From: Bryobacterales bacterium
GTDB lineage: Bacteria > Acidobacteriota > Terriglobia > Bryobacterales > Bryobacteraceae
Direction: 5' to 3'
Length of the DNA stretch: 38,916 nucleotides
Assembly: GCA_003170295.1 (NCBI GenBank)
Contig: PNAJ01000136.1
Location: 1 to 38,916, forward strand
Made by a program: the position numbers and the translations under genes. The notes beneath the pieces are model-generated. The model did not search any database. It was not told the origin of the DNA and saw nothing but the letters and a program-made list of their open reading frames with translations. The stretch's first letter is position 1, and each line of letters opens with the position of its first letter. Shown here piece by piece: positions 7,287-16,977 of this stretch.

Positions 7287-8263
7287 TGAAATCCGCCGCG
7301 GGGACGGTAGCCGGGGCGGACTTGAACGCGATACTTCTTGCCGGTGTCGGACAAGACCTCGACTGCCAGCTTGCGGAAGCCTTCGTTCGGGTTCGTCTGC
7401 GGATAATACGTGATGGTATAGGAGTTGCCGAGATCCTCGCGGATGTTTTCGAACGCCTCCACTTGTTTCTGCCAGGTTTTGGCGAAGTACGATTTTCCGC
7501 CGGTGCGCGTCGACATGCGCTTAAATACGCTGGAGGAGATGGGGTCCTTATTCACTTCGTTGGTGGAGATGACGTAGAGCGGAATGCCTTCGTCCTCGGC
7601 GACCGTCGAGACATCGTTGGGAGCGACCATGCTGGCGTTGTCGGGACCGTTGGAGAACACGATCACGACCTTGCGGCCGGGGACCTTCGCGGCGTCGCGG
7701 ATGGTGAGCAGTAAAGCGTTGTAGAGCGCCGAATCGTCGCCGGCGACGGCTTTGCGAAGCCCGAAGATGGCGTCGGTGCGTTCCTTAGTGAGCGGAGCGG
7801 CGCGCGACAGGTTGCGGCTGTAGGTGTAAATGGCGACGGAATCGGCGCGGTCGAGGCCGCGAACAAAATCGGCGATGGCGTCGGAGGCGTAGACGAAGCC
7901 GCGATACATGTAATTGCTGGTGTCGAATAATACGAAAACGTTGGTGCCGACGAACGCGTCGGAGCGGCCTTCGGCGATGCCGGCCTCGGTAATGGCGATC
8001 GGCTTCAAGCTGCCGTCGGCGGCCACTTCGACCGGAGGCTTGCTGCCTTCGGCGAAGGTGACGAACTTCTGGGGGATGCCGTCTTCAAGGACACGGAAAT
8101 CCTTGGGCTTGAGTCCATTAATATATTTGCCCTTATTATCGGTGACCTGGAAGCTGAGCACCACCATGTCGACCTTGACTTTGAAGATGGGGTGGTCTTG
8201 AGCGAAGACGAGCGAGACGACTACGAACACGCCTGCGGTCTTTTGAAGAATGTTGCTAATCAA
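7283..8263 (-). CDS. Exported VWFA-related domain protein
   Basis: The 326-residue product starts at a TTG. AGGAGG at 8275-8270 lies 6 bases upstream, and the next residues form a signal peptide (ISNILQKTAGVFVVVSLVFA). The frame is open up to 8470, but that extension only translates the intergenic repeats. After a short N-terminal beta domain (DMVVLSFQVTDNKGKYINGL), a von Willebrand factor A domain spans about residues 108-290. Its MIDAS motif reads D114-T-S-N-Y, so the second serine of the usual DxSxS is replaced and metal binding may be altered. Proteins of this type are abundant in Acidobacteria; the partner is unknown. It is coupled to the DUF4440 lipoprotein gene. Confidence 0.85.
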   Translation of the reverse strand: MISNILQKTAGVFVVVSLVFAQDHPIFKVKVDMVVLSFQVTDNKGKYINGLKPKDFRVLEDGIPQKFVTFAEGSKPPVEVAADGSLKPIAITEAGIAEGRSDAFVGTNVFVLFDTSNYMYRGFVYASDAIADFVRGLDRADSVAIYTYSRNLSRAAPLTKERTDAIFGLRKAVAGDDSALYNALLLTIRDAAKVPGRKVVIVFSNGPDNASMVAPNDVSTVAEDEGIPLYVISTNEVNKDPISSSVFKRMSTRTGGKSYFAKTWQKQVEAFENIREDLGNSYTITYYPQTNPNEGFRKLAVEVLSDTGKKYRVQVRPGYRPRGGFQ

Positions 8264-8497
8264 CGGTTTCCTCCTGTAGAAACGAGACTCTGGCTCGGTA
8301 GCGGACGGAAGAGCCGCCTGAAAGGCGGCTGCAGCCAGGAATGGCCGCCCTACAAGAGGCGGTATAGCGATTGCGAATCGAAGGGCCGCCTGAAAGGGCG
8401 GCTGCCGCCAAAATTGGCGGCCCCACACGACGGCCGACGCATAGCATTTGTGGAAAAGGGCGGCTGCCACCTGCTTCAGAATATGATTGACGGCTCA
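8264..8497. repeat. Intergenic hairpin-repeat block B
   Basis: Three related units lie between the 1142-residue gene and the VWA gene. Unit 1 has AGCCGCC/GGCGGCT (8312-8318, 8324-8330) followed by a decayed second stem and CCTACA. Unit 2 has GCCGCC/GGCGGC (8385-8390, 8397-8402) and CCGCCAAA/TTGGCGG (8405-8420) followed by CCCCACA (8421-8427). Unit 3 is a partial copy, GGGCGGCTGCCACC, near 8458-8472. All follow the layout stem 1, GGCTGC, stem 2, CCCCACA. The VWA ribosome-binding site lies at the left end of the block. Confidence 0.75.
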
Positions 8498-11400
8498 TCA
8501 TTCGTTGTCCGCCGGGGCTGCTGTCGTTGGTTTACGGGCTTTTTGGCGGACTTCATCTCCTACTACTCGTAGGCTGCGCAGCAGGGCGGGCCAATCTTCT
8601 AAGTGTGTCGCGAAGATTTGTTCCACGGTTTGTTGCGTCCAGGCGGGGATGAGCACGTTTAATTGCGCGGGCATGGCGTGTACTTCGTCGGCTAGCGCGG
8701 CATAGTACAGAATATTCGACTCCCAGCTTTCGGCCAGAATGCGGCTGGAATATCCCATCAATGTCGGAAAAGTTCGGAGATTGAGAAGTTCCGGGCGATA
8801 GGAATTGGCGAGCGTCGGCTTGGGCGTGCCGAAGGCGCGGGAGATGGCGCGGGGGCTGAGCGCATCGGGCGCCTGCGACGTCAGGCTCCGCAGATTGGCC
8901 GCAATGGGAGAATCGCGGTCCGAGGCCGCCATTTCCGTGGCGAGCAGATACATTTCCGAGGGAACGATGTTTTCCTCCGCGCCCTTGACGTCGCCCGCGG
9001 CGAGGAGGCGCTCCATTTTGCCGATGCGGGCGGGCGGGGCGTATCGTTCGAGAACTGTCATCACCTGTGCGCGCCGATCCGCGTTGAGAGCGCTTTCGGC
9101 GAGCAAGGTTTCCGCGTACGCCATGTTGACGCCGACCCAGTGGATCTGAAGAGGCGTGACGTCCCACCATCGCGGAATGACGGCGCTCAAGATCATTTGC
9201 GGAACCAGATCGCCCCAGATGAGGGCCTGTTCGCGAGAGGGAACCATGAAGTTCTGTTCCGCCTCGGCGAGGGCGTAGGGCAGCGCGGCGAGCGAGCCGA
9301 CCAGCCTGCCGCCGGCGTTGGCGGGCCAGCCGGTGCCGAACAGCTCCGTTGCTTTCCAGGTCTGATTGGCGCCTTGAATGCCGATAAAATCGTGGTTGCG
9401 CACGAACAGAGGATTGGTGCGGAGCACCTGCGCGCCGGGCGGCGCATAGTGAATATAGTTGTACCCGACCAAGGTATCGCGCAGGAAGGGCGCGAGGGTG
9501 CCGCGCAGCTCCTTCAACTTGTTCGGATCGCTGGCGGCTTTTTCAATGGCCTGGCGAAGATTCAGTTTGCGCTGCTGCTCGATGTGCTTTTCCGTGTAGT
9601 AACCGAAGGCGAGCGAGTTTCTTTCCGTCGACGTGAAGGTGCTGCGCGGCAACTGGATATCGGAAATACGGGACGCAAGCTTTGCGGCCAGCGCGGTATT
9701 GAGCTTTTCACCGCGCGTGACGCTTTCCAGGTTATCGGCTAGATCGAACAGATTGGAGATCGAGACTAGCCTCTGCGCTTCAAATATTCGAATGGTTTCT
9801 TCGACCATTTGCTGGCGAGCGTCGGAGTATTCCGTCGATCCGGTGCCGGCCAGGAGATCGACCATGCGGTCCTGGACGGAAACACTGTTAGGAGAACCGG
9901 CGGCGTCTTTAGGAGAGCCGGCGGCGTCTTTAGGAGGGCCGGCGGCGCCCAGCAAAACCTTGACGCCCAAGCGGCCGCCGTCGAAAACCTCGCGCTCGTT
10001 TTGGATCTTTTCAAACGCCGCCACGATTTCGGCGAGAGCGCGATCGGATTGCGCCGTAGGAATGCTTCCCTGACGCACAAAAATCTGCCACAAGCCGGCG
10101 AGGGCCTGGAGCGTACCGGCGGCGTCCGCGCGCAGAGCCTGATCGCCGATCTTATTAATGGCGTGGATGGCGTCGAGGTAGGCGAGAATCGTTTTATCGG
10201 AGATTGCGGGCGCCTCGGAGAACAAAGGATACTGGGCGTGCAGCACGTGATATTCGCGGGCCAGACGGTCCACCGTGGCCGGTTCCAGCGGAGCGATGCG
10301 ATTCCGTTCGACGTCGCTAAGCGCCATGAAGATTTTGAGAGGCTCATTCTCGACGGCTTTCCGGGACAGACCGAATAAGGCTTCGAGCACATCGTCGGAA
10401 TCCTTCCAACCGGACGCGGCTTTAGTCAGCTTCGCATCGTATTTGCCCTGGGGATGATTGATGAACAGGTTTTTCCAGATGTCGAGAGAGCCGGGAATGT
10501 GCGGTTTGCCGACCTTGTCACCCTCCTGATCTAAGCGGAGGCGCGTGGTGAGCAGCATCATGTCGGTGTTGGCGCGAAACACGGGGCGCGCGGGACCGGG
10601 GCTGGTGACGCGTCCTCGAATGGCGCTGTAGAAACGCTTCATGCGATCGGGGTCGCACAGATAATCCTTCACGGGACCGTTGATGCGCGCGAGGGCGTCG
10701 TAATAACTGGCGAGCCAGCCGTCATCCTTGCCGAGGAGTTTTTCGAAAAACGCCGCGCCGGTGGAAGGCGGAGCGCCGGCGAGCTCGCCCCACATTTTCT
10801 CCGATCGGGCGCCGCCGGGGACGAGCGCCTTGCCGCCGCGGATCTGGAACATGCTGCCGTAGAAATCGAGCACGTGGGAATAGACTTTCAGGCGCGGTGC
10901 GGGAATCGCCTGGCGCAGATCGTGGGCGGTTTCGGGATCGAGTTTGACGAGTCCCAGATAGAGGCGGCACAGGGATGGGTCCGAGAGAAAGAAATCGATA
11001 AACGCGCCCGTGGTCTTATCCTTGGCGGATTGCCAGTAATCGACGTCATAGAGCACCGGAACGCGGGCGGGATGATAATCGAGCACGAAGGGGCGGTTGG
11101 TGCGGAGGGCCAGTTCGAGCGCGGCGAGAGGGAATCCGGAATCGATGGTGAGGAAGGCTCGGGAGGCGTTGACGGTTTCGAGCACCACTTCGGAGCCGCA
11201 GCCGCCGCGCATGCGGTAGCCGAGAATACGCAAAATATCTCCGGTTTCCGTGGATTCGCAGGTTTCAATCCGAATCACGTTCTTATCGCCGCCGAGGCGC
11301 GCGAGCTCGCGGGCCTGCGAGAGATAGCGCACGACGAGCTTGAGATACTCGGTCTGATCCAGGGTTTCGTTGGAACTGGCGGCCTGGTATCCGTTGGTGA

Positions 11401-11926
11401 CGACGTTGCGGGCCAGCGCGGTAAGCAGGTCTTCGGGGCGCAGATCGGGCGAGAGAGCGGCCATGCGCGCGAAGGAGCGCAAGGGTCCGGGGATTTCGAT
11501 GAAGTTTTCCTTCACGGCTTCCGAAGCGGGCGCCTGCGCGAGGGACAGTCCGGCGCCACCGGCGTCGCGATAGGCTTTAACGTGCTGGAGTGCGGCGTCG
11601 CGATCGCCGGCGATGAGATCGAGGATGGCCAAGCGGCGGAGGACGGCGGTTCGTTCCGGAGTGCGCTGTCGATCGCGCGCGAGGGATTGATCGAGCTTGG
11701 CGTAGACGGCGCGCGCACCGGGGTCGCGATGGTGGTCGAGGAACTCGGCATAAGCACGCAGAGCCGCGGCGTCGGGGGGAGTCGCCTCCGCCGCTTTCTG
11801 CAAACGATCGCGCGCTTCGATCGCGCCGCCTTTGCTTTCCAACTGCCAGGTTTCACCGGCAGTGTCCTGCGCGGAGATCCCCATTCCCGCTATGCACAGA
11901 ACGATTCCAACCCGAGAGAACCGCAT
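8498..11926 (-). CDS. Large exported protein of unknown function
   Basis: The product has 1142 residues with an N-terminal signal peptide (MRFSRVGIVLCIAGMGISAQ). The next 130 residues look like TPR-type helical repeats (RLQKAAEATPPDAAALRAYAEFL; RRLAILDLIAGDRDAALQHV are examples). The rest is predicted mostly helical with aromatic-rich stretches (IHYAPPGAQVLRTNPLF) and no catalytic motif I recognise. Around residues 660-680 a 7-residue unit (KDAAGSP) is repeated, matching 21-bp DNA repeats at 9890-9947. An AAGGAG ribosome-binding site lies 9 bases before the ATG. I recall only acidobacterial proteins of this general style, so it may be lineage-specific. A role on the cell surface or in the periplasm is inferred from the signal peptide alone. 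Confidence 0.85.
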   Translation of the reverse strand: MRFSRVGIVLCIAGMGISAQDTAGETWQLESKGGAIEARDRLQKAAEATPPDAAALRAYAEFLDHHRDPGARAVYAKLDQSLARDRQRTPERTAVLRRLAILDLIAGDRDAALQHVKAYRDAGGAGLSLAQAPASEAVKENFIEIPGPLRSFARMAALSPDLRPEDLLTALARNVVTNGYQAASSNETLDQTEYLKLVVRYLSQARELARLGGDKNVIRIETCESTETGDILRILGYRMRGGCGSEVVLETVNASRAFLTIDSGFPLAALELALRTNRPFVLDYHPARVPVLYDVDYWQSAKDKTTGAFIDFFLSDPSLCRLYLGLVKLDPETAHDLRQAIPAPRLKVYSHVLDFYGSMFQIRGGKALVPGGARSEKMWGELAGAPPSTGAAFFEKLLGKDDGWLASYYDALARINGPVKDYLCDPDRMKRFYSAIRGRVTSPGPARPVFRANTDMMLLTTRLRLDQEGDKVGKPHIPGSLDIWKNLFINHPQGKYDAKLTKAASGWKDSDDVLEALFGLSRKAVENEPLKIFMALSDVERNRIAPLEPATVDRLAREYHVLHAQYPLFSEAPAISDKTILAYLDAIHAINKIGDQALRADAAGTLQALAGLWQIFVRQGSIPTAQSDRALAEIVAAFEKIQNEREVFDGGRLGVKVLLGAAGPPKDAAGSPKDAAGSPNSVSVQDRMVDLLAGTGSTEYSDARQQMVEETIRIFEAQRLVSISNLFDLADNLESVTRGEKLNTALAAKLASRISDIQLPRSTFTSTERNSLAFGYYTEKHIEQQRKLNLRQAIEKAASDPNKLKELRGTLAPFLRDTLVGYNYIHYAPPGAQVLRTNPLFVRNHDFIGIQGANQTWKATELFGTGWPANAGGRLVGSLAALPYALAEAEQNFMVPSREQALIWGDLVPQMILSAVIPRWWDVTPLQIHWVGVNMAYAETLLAESALNADRRAQVMTVLERYAPPARIGKMERLLAAGDVKGAEENIVPSEMYLLATEMAASDRDSPIAANLRSLTSQAPDALSPRAISRAFGTPKPTLANSYRPELLNLRTFPTLMGYSSRILAESWESNILYYAALADEVHAMPAQLNVLIPAWTQQTVEQIFATHLEDWPALLRSLRVVGDEVRQKARKPTTAAPADNE
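9890..9947 (-). repeat. In-frame 21-bp tandem repeat
   Basis: Two full 21-bp units (9890-9910 and 9911-9931, differing at one base) and a partial third (9932-9947) encode a repeated 7-residue linker reading roughly KDAAGSP. The unit length keeps the reading frame, so copy number can vary without breaking the gene. Confidence 0.85.
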
Positions 11927-12064
11927 CGCTACAGTCTCCTTAACCTTAGTGTCCAGACCGATGCTGGAAGCACTTGGATTTCTACTTTATCACTGAAGGT
12001 CGGTACGTGTGCGGTGCAGAGGGGCGGGGGAAATCTTTTTACATGGATCTTACATGGGGGAAGT

Positions 12065-12120
12065 AGCCAGAAGCCAGAAGCCAGTAGCCAGTAGCCAGGA
12101 GCCAGGAGCCAGGAGCCAGA
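12065..12120. repeat. Heptamer tandem repeat (AGCCAGN x 8)
   Basis: Eight consecutive 7-bp units AGCCAGN start at 12065, 12072, 12079, 12086, 12093, 12100, 12107 and 12114. Only the seventh base varies (A, T or G). The array lies 40 bp upstream of the start codon of the Gfo/Idh/MocA gene, so changes in copy number could move upstream promoter elements relative to it. Confidence 0.92.
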
Positions 12121-12159
12121 AGAAGACGGTGTATGATTTTAGGGCGGACCTTCTCTCTC

Positions 12160-13221
12160 ATGAAAAACTTTTTGATTGTCCTTCTGGCGCTGCCGCTTGC
12201 TGCGGCGCCTCCTAAGATTGCTGTCATTGGATTGCTTCATTCCCATGTTTGGAGTCAACTGCCGAACATGGTGAAGGGCGAGGTCGTAACACTGGTGGGG
12301 GTGGCCGAGGAGCATCCGGAACTGGTGGCGGAGGCCAAGAAGGCCGGCGTGGCCGACGGCCTGATTTTTGCCGATTACAACAAGATGCTGGACGAGGTGA
12401 AGCCGGATTTCGTCTGGGCGTTTGTCGAGAACAACCGGCATCTGGAGATCGTGAAAGCGTGCGCGGGGCGCAAGATTTCGGTGATTTTTGAGAAGCCGCT
12501 GGCATCGACGGCGAAGGACGCGGCAGCGATTCGGGAGATCGCGAAAAAGAGCGGCATCTACGTGATGACCAATTATCAGATGGCGTGGTGGGCGTCCAAT
12601 TACACGGCGCGGAATCTGGCGGATTCGGGGGCGCTCGGGAAAGTGTATCGGTTGCGAGGCGTGGTGGGGCACGGCGGACCGGGGTCGGAAGGGGCGCGCA
12701 ATTCGTTCTTTTTCGCGTGGCTGACCGATCCTGTGAAAAACGGCGCGGGCGCTCTGATGGACTTCGGGTGCTACAACGCGCTGTGGAGCCTGTGGTACAT
12801 GGGCAAGCCGCAGACGGTCTATGCTCGGGTCGACCACATTCAGCCGGAGAGGTTTCCTAAGGTGGAGGACAACGCGACGCTGGTGCTGGGTTATAAGGAC
12901 GGCGACGGAATTTTCGAAGGAAGCTGGGATTTGCCGCGCAGCTTTCAGGACCTGGAGGTTTTCGGGCGCTCCGGCAGCCTGACCATGGTGAATAACAAGG
13001 TCGAGGTTCACAAGAGCGGGCGGGGCGCTACAAATGAAGCAGTTAAGATCGATCCGCTACCGAAGGAGCGCGCGAGTCCACTGGCTTATATGGCGAACGC
13101 GGTCGAGAAGCATCAGGCGCCGGAAGGCTTGGTGGGGCTCGACATTAACGTGCAAGTGGTGGAGATTATCGACGCGGCGAAAGAGAGCATTAAGTCCGGC
13201 AAAGCGGTGACCTTAAAGTAA
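12160..13221 (+). CDS. Exported Gfo/Idh/MocA-family oxidoreductase
   Basis: The product is 353 residues: a signal peptide (MKNFLIVLLALPLAAAPP), an NAD(P)-binding Rossmann domain, and a GFO_IDH_MocA C-terminal domain. The family catalytic lysine motif is present as FEKPLA. The usual GxGxxG dinucleotide loop is replaced by IGLLHSHVW, with two histidines. A later WLTDPVKNGAGALMDFGCYN block is typical of acidobacterial and planctomycetal sugar dehydrogenase-like members. An in-frame ATG also exists at 12133, but 12160 is chosen because the signal peptide begins there. TATGAT at 12131-12136 could be a -10 element. The substrate is unknown; cyclitol or sugar oxidation is typical of the family. A paralogue lies at 17025-18134. 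Confidence 0.85.
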   Translation: MKNFLIVLLALPLAAAPPKIAVIGLLHSHVWSQLPNMVKGEVVTLVGVAEEHPELVAEAKKAGVADGLIFADYNKMLDEVKPDFVWAFVENNRHLEIVKACAGRKISVIFEKPLASTAKDAAAIREIAKKSGIYVMTNYQMAWWASNYTARNLADSGALGKVYRLRGVVGHGGPGSEGARNSFFFAWLTDPVKNGAGALMDFGCYNALWSLWYMGKPQTVYARVDHIQPERFPKVEDNATLVLGYKDGDGIFEGSWDLPRSFQDLEVFGRSGSLTMVNNKVEVHKSGRGATNEAVKIDPLPKERASPLAYMANAVEKHQAPEGLVGLDINVQVVEIIDAAKESIKSGKAVTLK

Positions 13222-13269
13222 ATCTCGGTAGTTTCTGCTACGCTTGGCCTAGGGTCGTCTACTTACTTT

Positions 13270-13629
13270 ATGATGGTCCGGATCAAACTGCAGCAGGGCC
13301 GCCCGATTCAACGGAAAGCCGGAAAGAACCGCCAAGTGGCGTCCGCCATTGGTGCACTCCTGATACCGGTGGCGTTGATGGCATACGTCCTCGGGATTTG
13401 GAGGCTCGCGTCAGATCTGGGGATGGCGGGGGAATTTGCGATCACAGGACTGTTTTCACACTGGCAGATTTGGATCGCGGTGGCGGTGGCGCTGCATATC
13501 GGGTCGGCATCGCTGAATCGTTACGGGCGTGGAGGAACGCTGAAGGGTCCTCGATTGCTGCACTTCCGGCAGGCTTCGGGGAGTGGAGAGAATCCCGCGA
13601 TGCCGCCGAAAAAAATCCGGCTGAGGTAG
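13270..13629 (+). CDS. Small two-helix membrane protein
   Basis: The 119-residue protein has a basic N-terminus (about 22 residues), two hydrophobic helices (about 25-46 and 65-83), and a basic C-terminal tail ending PPKKIRLR. I recognise no functional domain. The composition and positive-inside pattern support a real inner-membrane protein. It starts 48 bp after the oxidoreductase gene and may be co-transcribed with it. There is no clear Shine-Dalgarno sequence; ATG codons at 13270 and 13273 are both possible. Confidence 0.65.
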   Translation: MMVRIKLQQGRPIQRKAGKNRQVASAIGALLIPVALMAYVLGIWRLASDLGMAGEFAITGLFSHWQIWIAVAVALHIGSASLNRYGRGGTLKGPRLLHFRQASGSGENPAMPPKKIRLR

Positions 13630-13640
13630 GGACGAACGAA

Positions 13641-13667
13641 CGTCAGCTGAAGCCGACGCTGCAAGCT
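13641..13667 (+). repeat. Hairpin repeat, copy 2
   Basis: This sequence matches the reverse complement of 1-27 at 26 of 27 positions. The one difference (A for G at 13645) weakens the stem. It lies between convergent genes, followed by GCGCCACCC, a tail like those of the other intergenic repeats. Confidence 0.8.
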
Positions 13668-13687
13668 GAAGCTCGCGCCACCCAAAG

Positions 13688-14757
<1,070 letters not shown>

Positions 14758-14761
<4 letters not shown>

Positions 14762-15192
14762 TTAACCTCCGTTGGATTGAACCATCGTAATCCACGGAAG
14801 CGGGCGAAGTCGGCATCCGTGGTGGCAATTTCGGCGTTGTACTCCATCGCGAGAGCGGCGAGGTGCACATCCGTAGTCAAGTTGCCTGCCGTTCCCAACT
14901 CCTCGATCATTCCGAAGACGAGATTGGCGTGATTTTCGCCCGGAACGACAATTCGAATATAGGGCGCCGAGAGCCAAGTGCGCACTTTGTCCGTGGCCTC
15001 GCCCGGATAAAGAGGACGTTTAGTGAGACGAGGAATTGTGCTGACGCGGATGAAACCAAGGATGGTCGCCCATGGAAGACCGACAGGACGGGAAGAGCGA
15101 AGCATGTTCTCCCACCACGCCCGTGCCAGTTTGTGCTCGCGCGCGTCCAGATTGTAAGCATGTACCAGGATGTTAATGTCCGGGATAATCAT
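14758..15192 (-). CDS. vapC: PIN-domain ribonuclease toxin of a VapBC pair
   Basis: The 144-residue product is a complete PIN domain with acidic residues D5 ([14 protein letters not shown]), D108 ([10 protein letters not shown]) and D126/D128 (TTDADFARF) in the expected places. VapC toxins cut RNA, often tRNA or rRNA, when not held by VapB. The conserved mid-domain glutamate seen in many VapC proteins is not evident; [11 protein letters not shown] occupies that position, as in a known VapC subgroup. The gene starts 6 bp after vapB. It overlaps the next gene by 4 bp, so part of the transcript may read on into the dehydratase-like gene. Confidence 0.9.
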
Positions 15193-15198
15193 CTGCGG

Positions 15199-15459
15199 TC
15201 ACTTGCTCATTTTGCGCACGTACTCTTCTGCTTCCAGTTCATCAACAAGCTGATTGAGTTTGTTCAGATCGATACCCGGCTTGAAACCGAAGGAATGAGG
15301 GATCACCTTAAACGGAGGTTTCTTCTTCTGTTTCCCTACCTCTTTGAGGCCGTATCGCAGAGCTTGATTTACAGTCTCCTTGAAGGTCAGGTTCTCCTCA
15401 GCCATCCGTTTTTTGACGTTCACGGCGACATCGGGATCGAGAGTCAATGTTGTGCGCAT
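15199..15459 (-). CDS. vapB: VapB-type antitoxin
   Basis: The 86-residue protein opens with a ribbon-helix-helix-like segment (MRTTLTLDPDVAVNVKKRMA, then FKETVNQALRYGL) that binds operator DNA. Its C-terminal half (DLNKLNQLVDELEAEEYVRK) would bind and inhibit VapC. Its place directly upstream of vapC fits a standard toxin-antitoxin operon. The intergenic region with the divergent M20 gene is only 25 bp and contains inverted repeats, so VapB may repress both directions. Confidence 0.88.
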   Translation of the reverse strand: MRTTLTLDPDVAVNVKKRMAEENLTFKETVNQALRYGLKEVGKQKKKPPFKVIPHSFGFKPGIDLNKLNQLVDELEAEEYVRKMSK

Positions 15460-15460
15460 C

Positions 15461-15490
15461 TTGACATCAGTTTATCATCTATAAATGATG
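15461..15490. promoter_or_regulatory. Divergent vapB / M20 peptidase control region
   Basis: The 25-bp gap and its edges contain ATCAT-N6-ATGAT (15474-15478, 15485-15489), a short inverted repeat that could be a VapB operator. TATCAT (15473-15478) sits exactly 6 bases before the M20 ATG and could serve as a -10 element for a leaderless mRNA. AT-rich TTTATAGATGATAAA on the minus strand could serve vapB. Confidence 0.4.
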
Positions 15491-16900
15491 TTTTGGCATC
15501 TTTTGCTGGCCGCGACGATTCTGGTTCAGGAAACGCCCACGGAGCGCGAGGCCGCTCATGACGTGCTTCGAAAGATGGGGGAGCTCGAAAAGTCGCTGGA
15601 CGCGCCCTCGCTGGTAACGAGGCTGACGGCTCCGAATCCTGGGCGCGAACAAGCTGCGGCGCGGGCTCGGGAGTTGATGGAGAAGGAACTGCTCGGGCTT
15701 GGGGACGACATCACGAAGCATCCGGAGATCGGATTTCAGGAGACACGCTCGGTTGAGAAACTGACTGCATATCTGAAGGGGCACGGTTTCGAGATCACTC
15801 CTGGCGTCGCGGATCTGAAGACGGCGTTCGTCGCGCGCTATAAAGGCAGCCACGATCATCCCGCGCTGGGAGTGATTGTCGAGTACGACGCGTTGCGCGG
15901 AACCAAGGGCGCATTTCATGGTGACCAGCACAGCGCGCAAGGACCCGTCGGAATCGCCGCGGCGGTTGCCATCGCGGAGACAATGGAGCGCACTCACGCG
16001 CCGGGGTCGATCACAGTGTTCGGGACGCCCGGCGAAGAGATGATGCCGCCGGCGGCGAAGACGCAGATGTTTGAGGCGGGTGTTTTCAAGGGAATCGACG
16101 TGATGGTCCGCAGCCACTCGAGTCCCGCGACGCAGCGGCCCGGGTTCGGGTTCGGCACGTGCTGCCTGAATATCGACGGCGTGAAATATACCTTCAGCGG
16201 CGCGCCTTCGCACCAAATGATGCCTTGGAACGGCCGCAACGCGCTCGAAGCCGTGATCCATTTGTTCGTCAACATTGATGCGGTGCGCGCGAGCATTCGG
16301 CCGGAGGCGCGCATTCAGGGGATCATCACCGAAGGCGGCGCGGCGCCCAACGTGGTGCCCGACCGAACGGCAGCCGACTTCTACATTCGCTATCCGGACG
16401 AGATTTATCTGGAACAGGTTCGCGAATTCACCGACAATGCGGCGCGTGCGGCGGCGCTGGCCACCGGCACGAAGGTCAAGATCGACAATTATGCGAGATT
16501 GCGCGACGGCGTCTCCGCGGCTTCGCTATCCGAACCTGCGTTCGCTTATATGAAGCGCTACGGCGGAACGAAAATCGACGAGACACCGGGCAAGCCACAA
16601 GGCTACGAAGAGACGGGGAGCGTATCGAGCGCGATTCCCGGCATCGGTTTCAGCGCCGCGACCACCAATGCGCCGTATCACACCTATGAAATGGAAACCG
16701 ACGCGCTGGTCGAGGTTGGCCATCAAGGATTCGTTGTCGACGCTCAAGCGATGACGGCATTGCTCTACGATTTCCTGACGCGGGCCGATTATCGGGCGGC
16801 GGTGCTGAAGGAGTTCGACGGCATCCGGGTGCTGTTCGACGAGTATCGCGAATCGTTGCGCAAGGTCTATGGAAAGCCCAATGTGCCAGAGCCGAAATGA
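15485..16900 (+). CDS. Exported M20-family amidohydrolase/peptidase
   Basis: The 471-residue product has a short N-terminal hydrophobic signal (MMFWHLLLAATILVQ) and then an M20D-type metallohydrolase fold with a dimerisation insert (about residues 230-330, YTFSGAPSHQMMPWNGRNAL). Metal-site regions are GTPGEEMMPPAAK (the family's GTPAEE-like motif) and VRSHSS. Where most relatives have CGHN or CGHDGH, this protein reads FHGDQHSAQGPVG, so one metal ligand arrangement differs. Relatives cleave acyl-amino acids or p-aminobenzoyl-glutamate-type amides; the substrate here is unknown. No Shine-Dalgarno sequence precedes the ATG. It is convergent with the Gfo/Idh/MocA gene at 17025. Confidence 0.85.
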   Translation: MMFWHLLLAATILVQETPTEREAAHDVLRKMGELEKSLDAPSLVTRLTAPNPGREQAAARARELMEKELLGLGDDITKHPEIGFQETRSVEKLTAYLKGHGFEITPGVADLKTAFVARYKGSHDHPALGVIVEYDALRGTKGAFHGDQHSAQGPVGIAAAVAIAETMERTHAPGSITVFGTPGEEMMPPAAKTQMFEAGVFKGIDVMVRSHSSPATQRPGFGFGTCCLNIDGVKYTFSGAPSHQMMPWNGRNALEAVIHLFVNIDAVRASIRPEARIQGIITEGGAAPNVVPDRTAADFYIRYPDEIYLEQVREFTDNAARAAALATGTKVKIDNYARLRDGVSAASLSEPAFAYMKRYGGTKIDETPGKPQGYEETGSVSSAIPGIGFSAATTNAPYHTYEMETDALVEVGHQGFVVDAQAMTALLYDFLTRADYRAAVLKEFDGIRVLFDEYRESLRKVYGKPNVPEPK

Positions 16901-16977
16901 GTGGCGAAGGCAATGATGGTCCCGATGTTGAACTGGAAAGAGAGCATCGTAACCGCGATTATTGTCCCGCAGAAAAA

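Noticed and set aside
8264..8470. N-terminal extension of the VWA gene
   Set aside because: The extension reads through intergenic hairpin repeats, and a signal peptide plus perfect ribosome-binding site mark a TTG start at 8263.
10874..12094. Long plus-strand frame of 406 codons opposite the 1142-residue gene
   Set aside because: It is an antisense shadow typical of GC-rich coding DNA. The minus-strand gene has a signal peptide and ribosome-binding site; this frame has neither.
12065..12120. Possible CRISPR or iteron array
   Set aside because: Seven-base period without spacers; a simple microsatellite, with no replication genes nearby.
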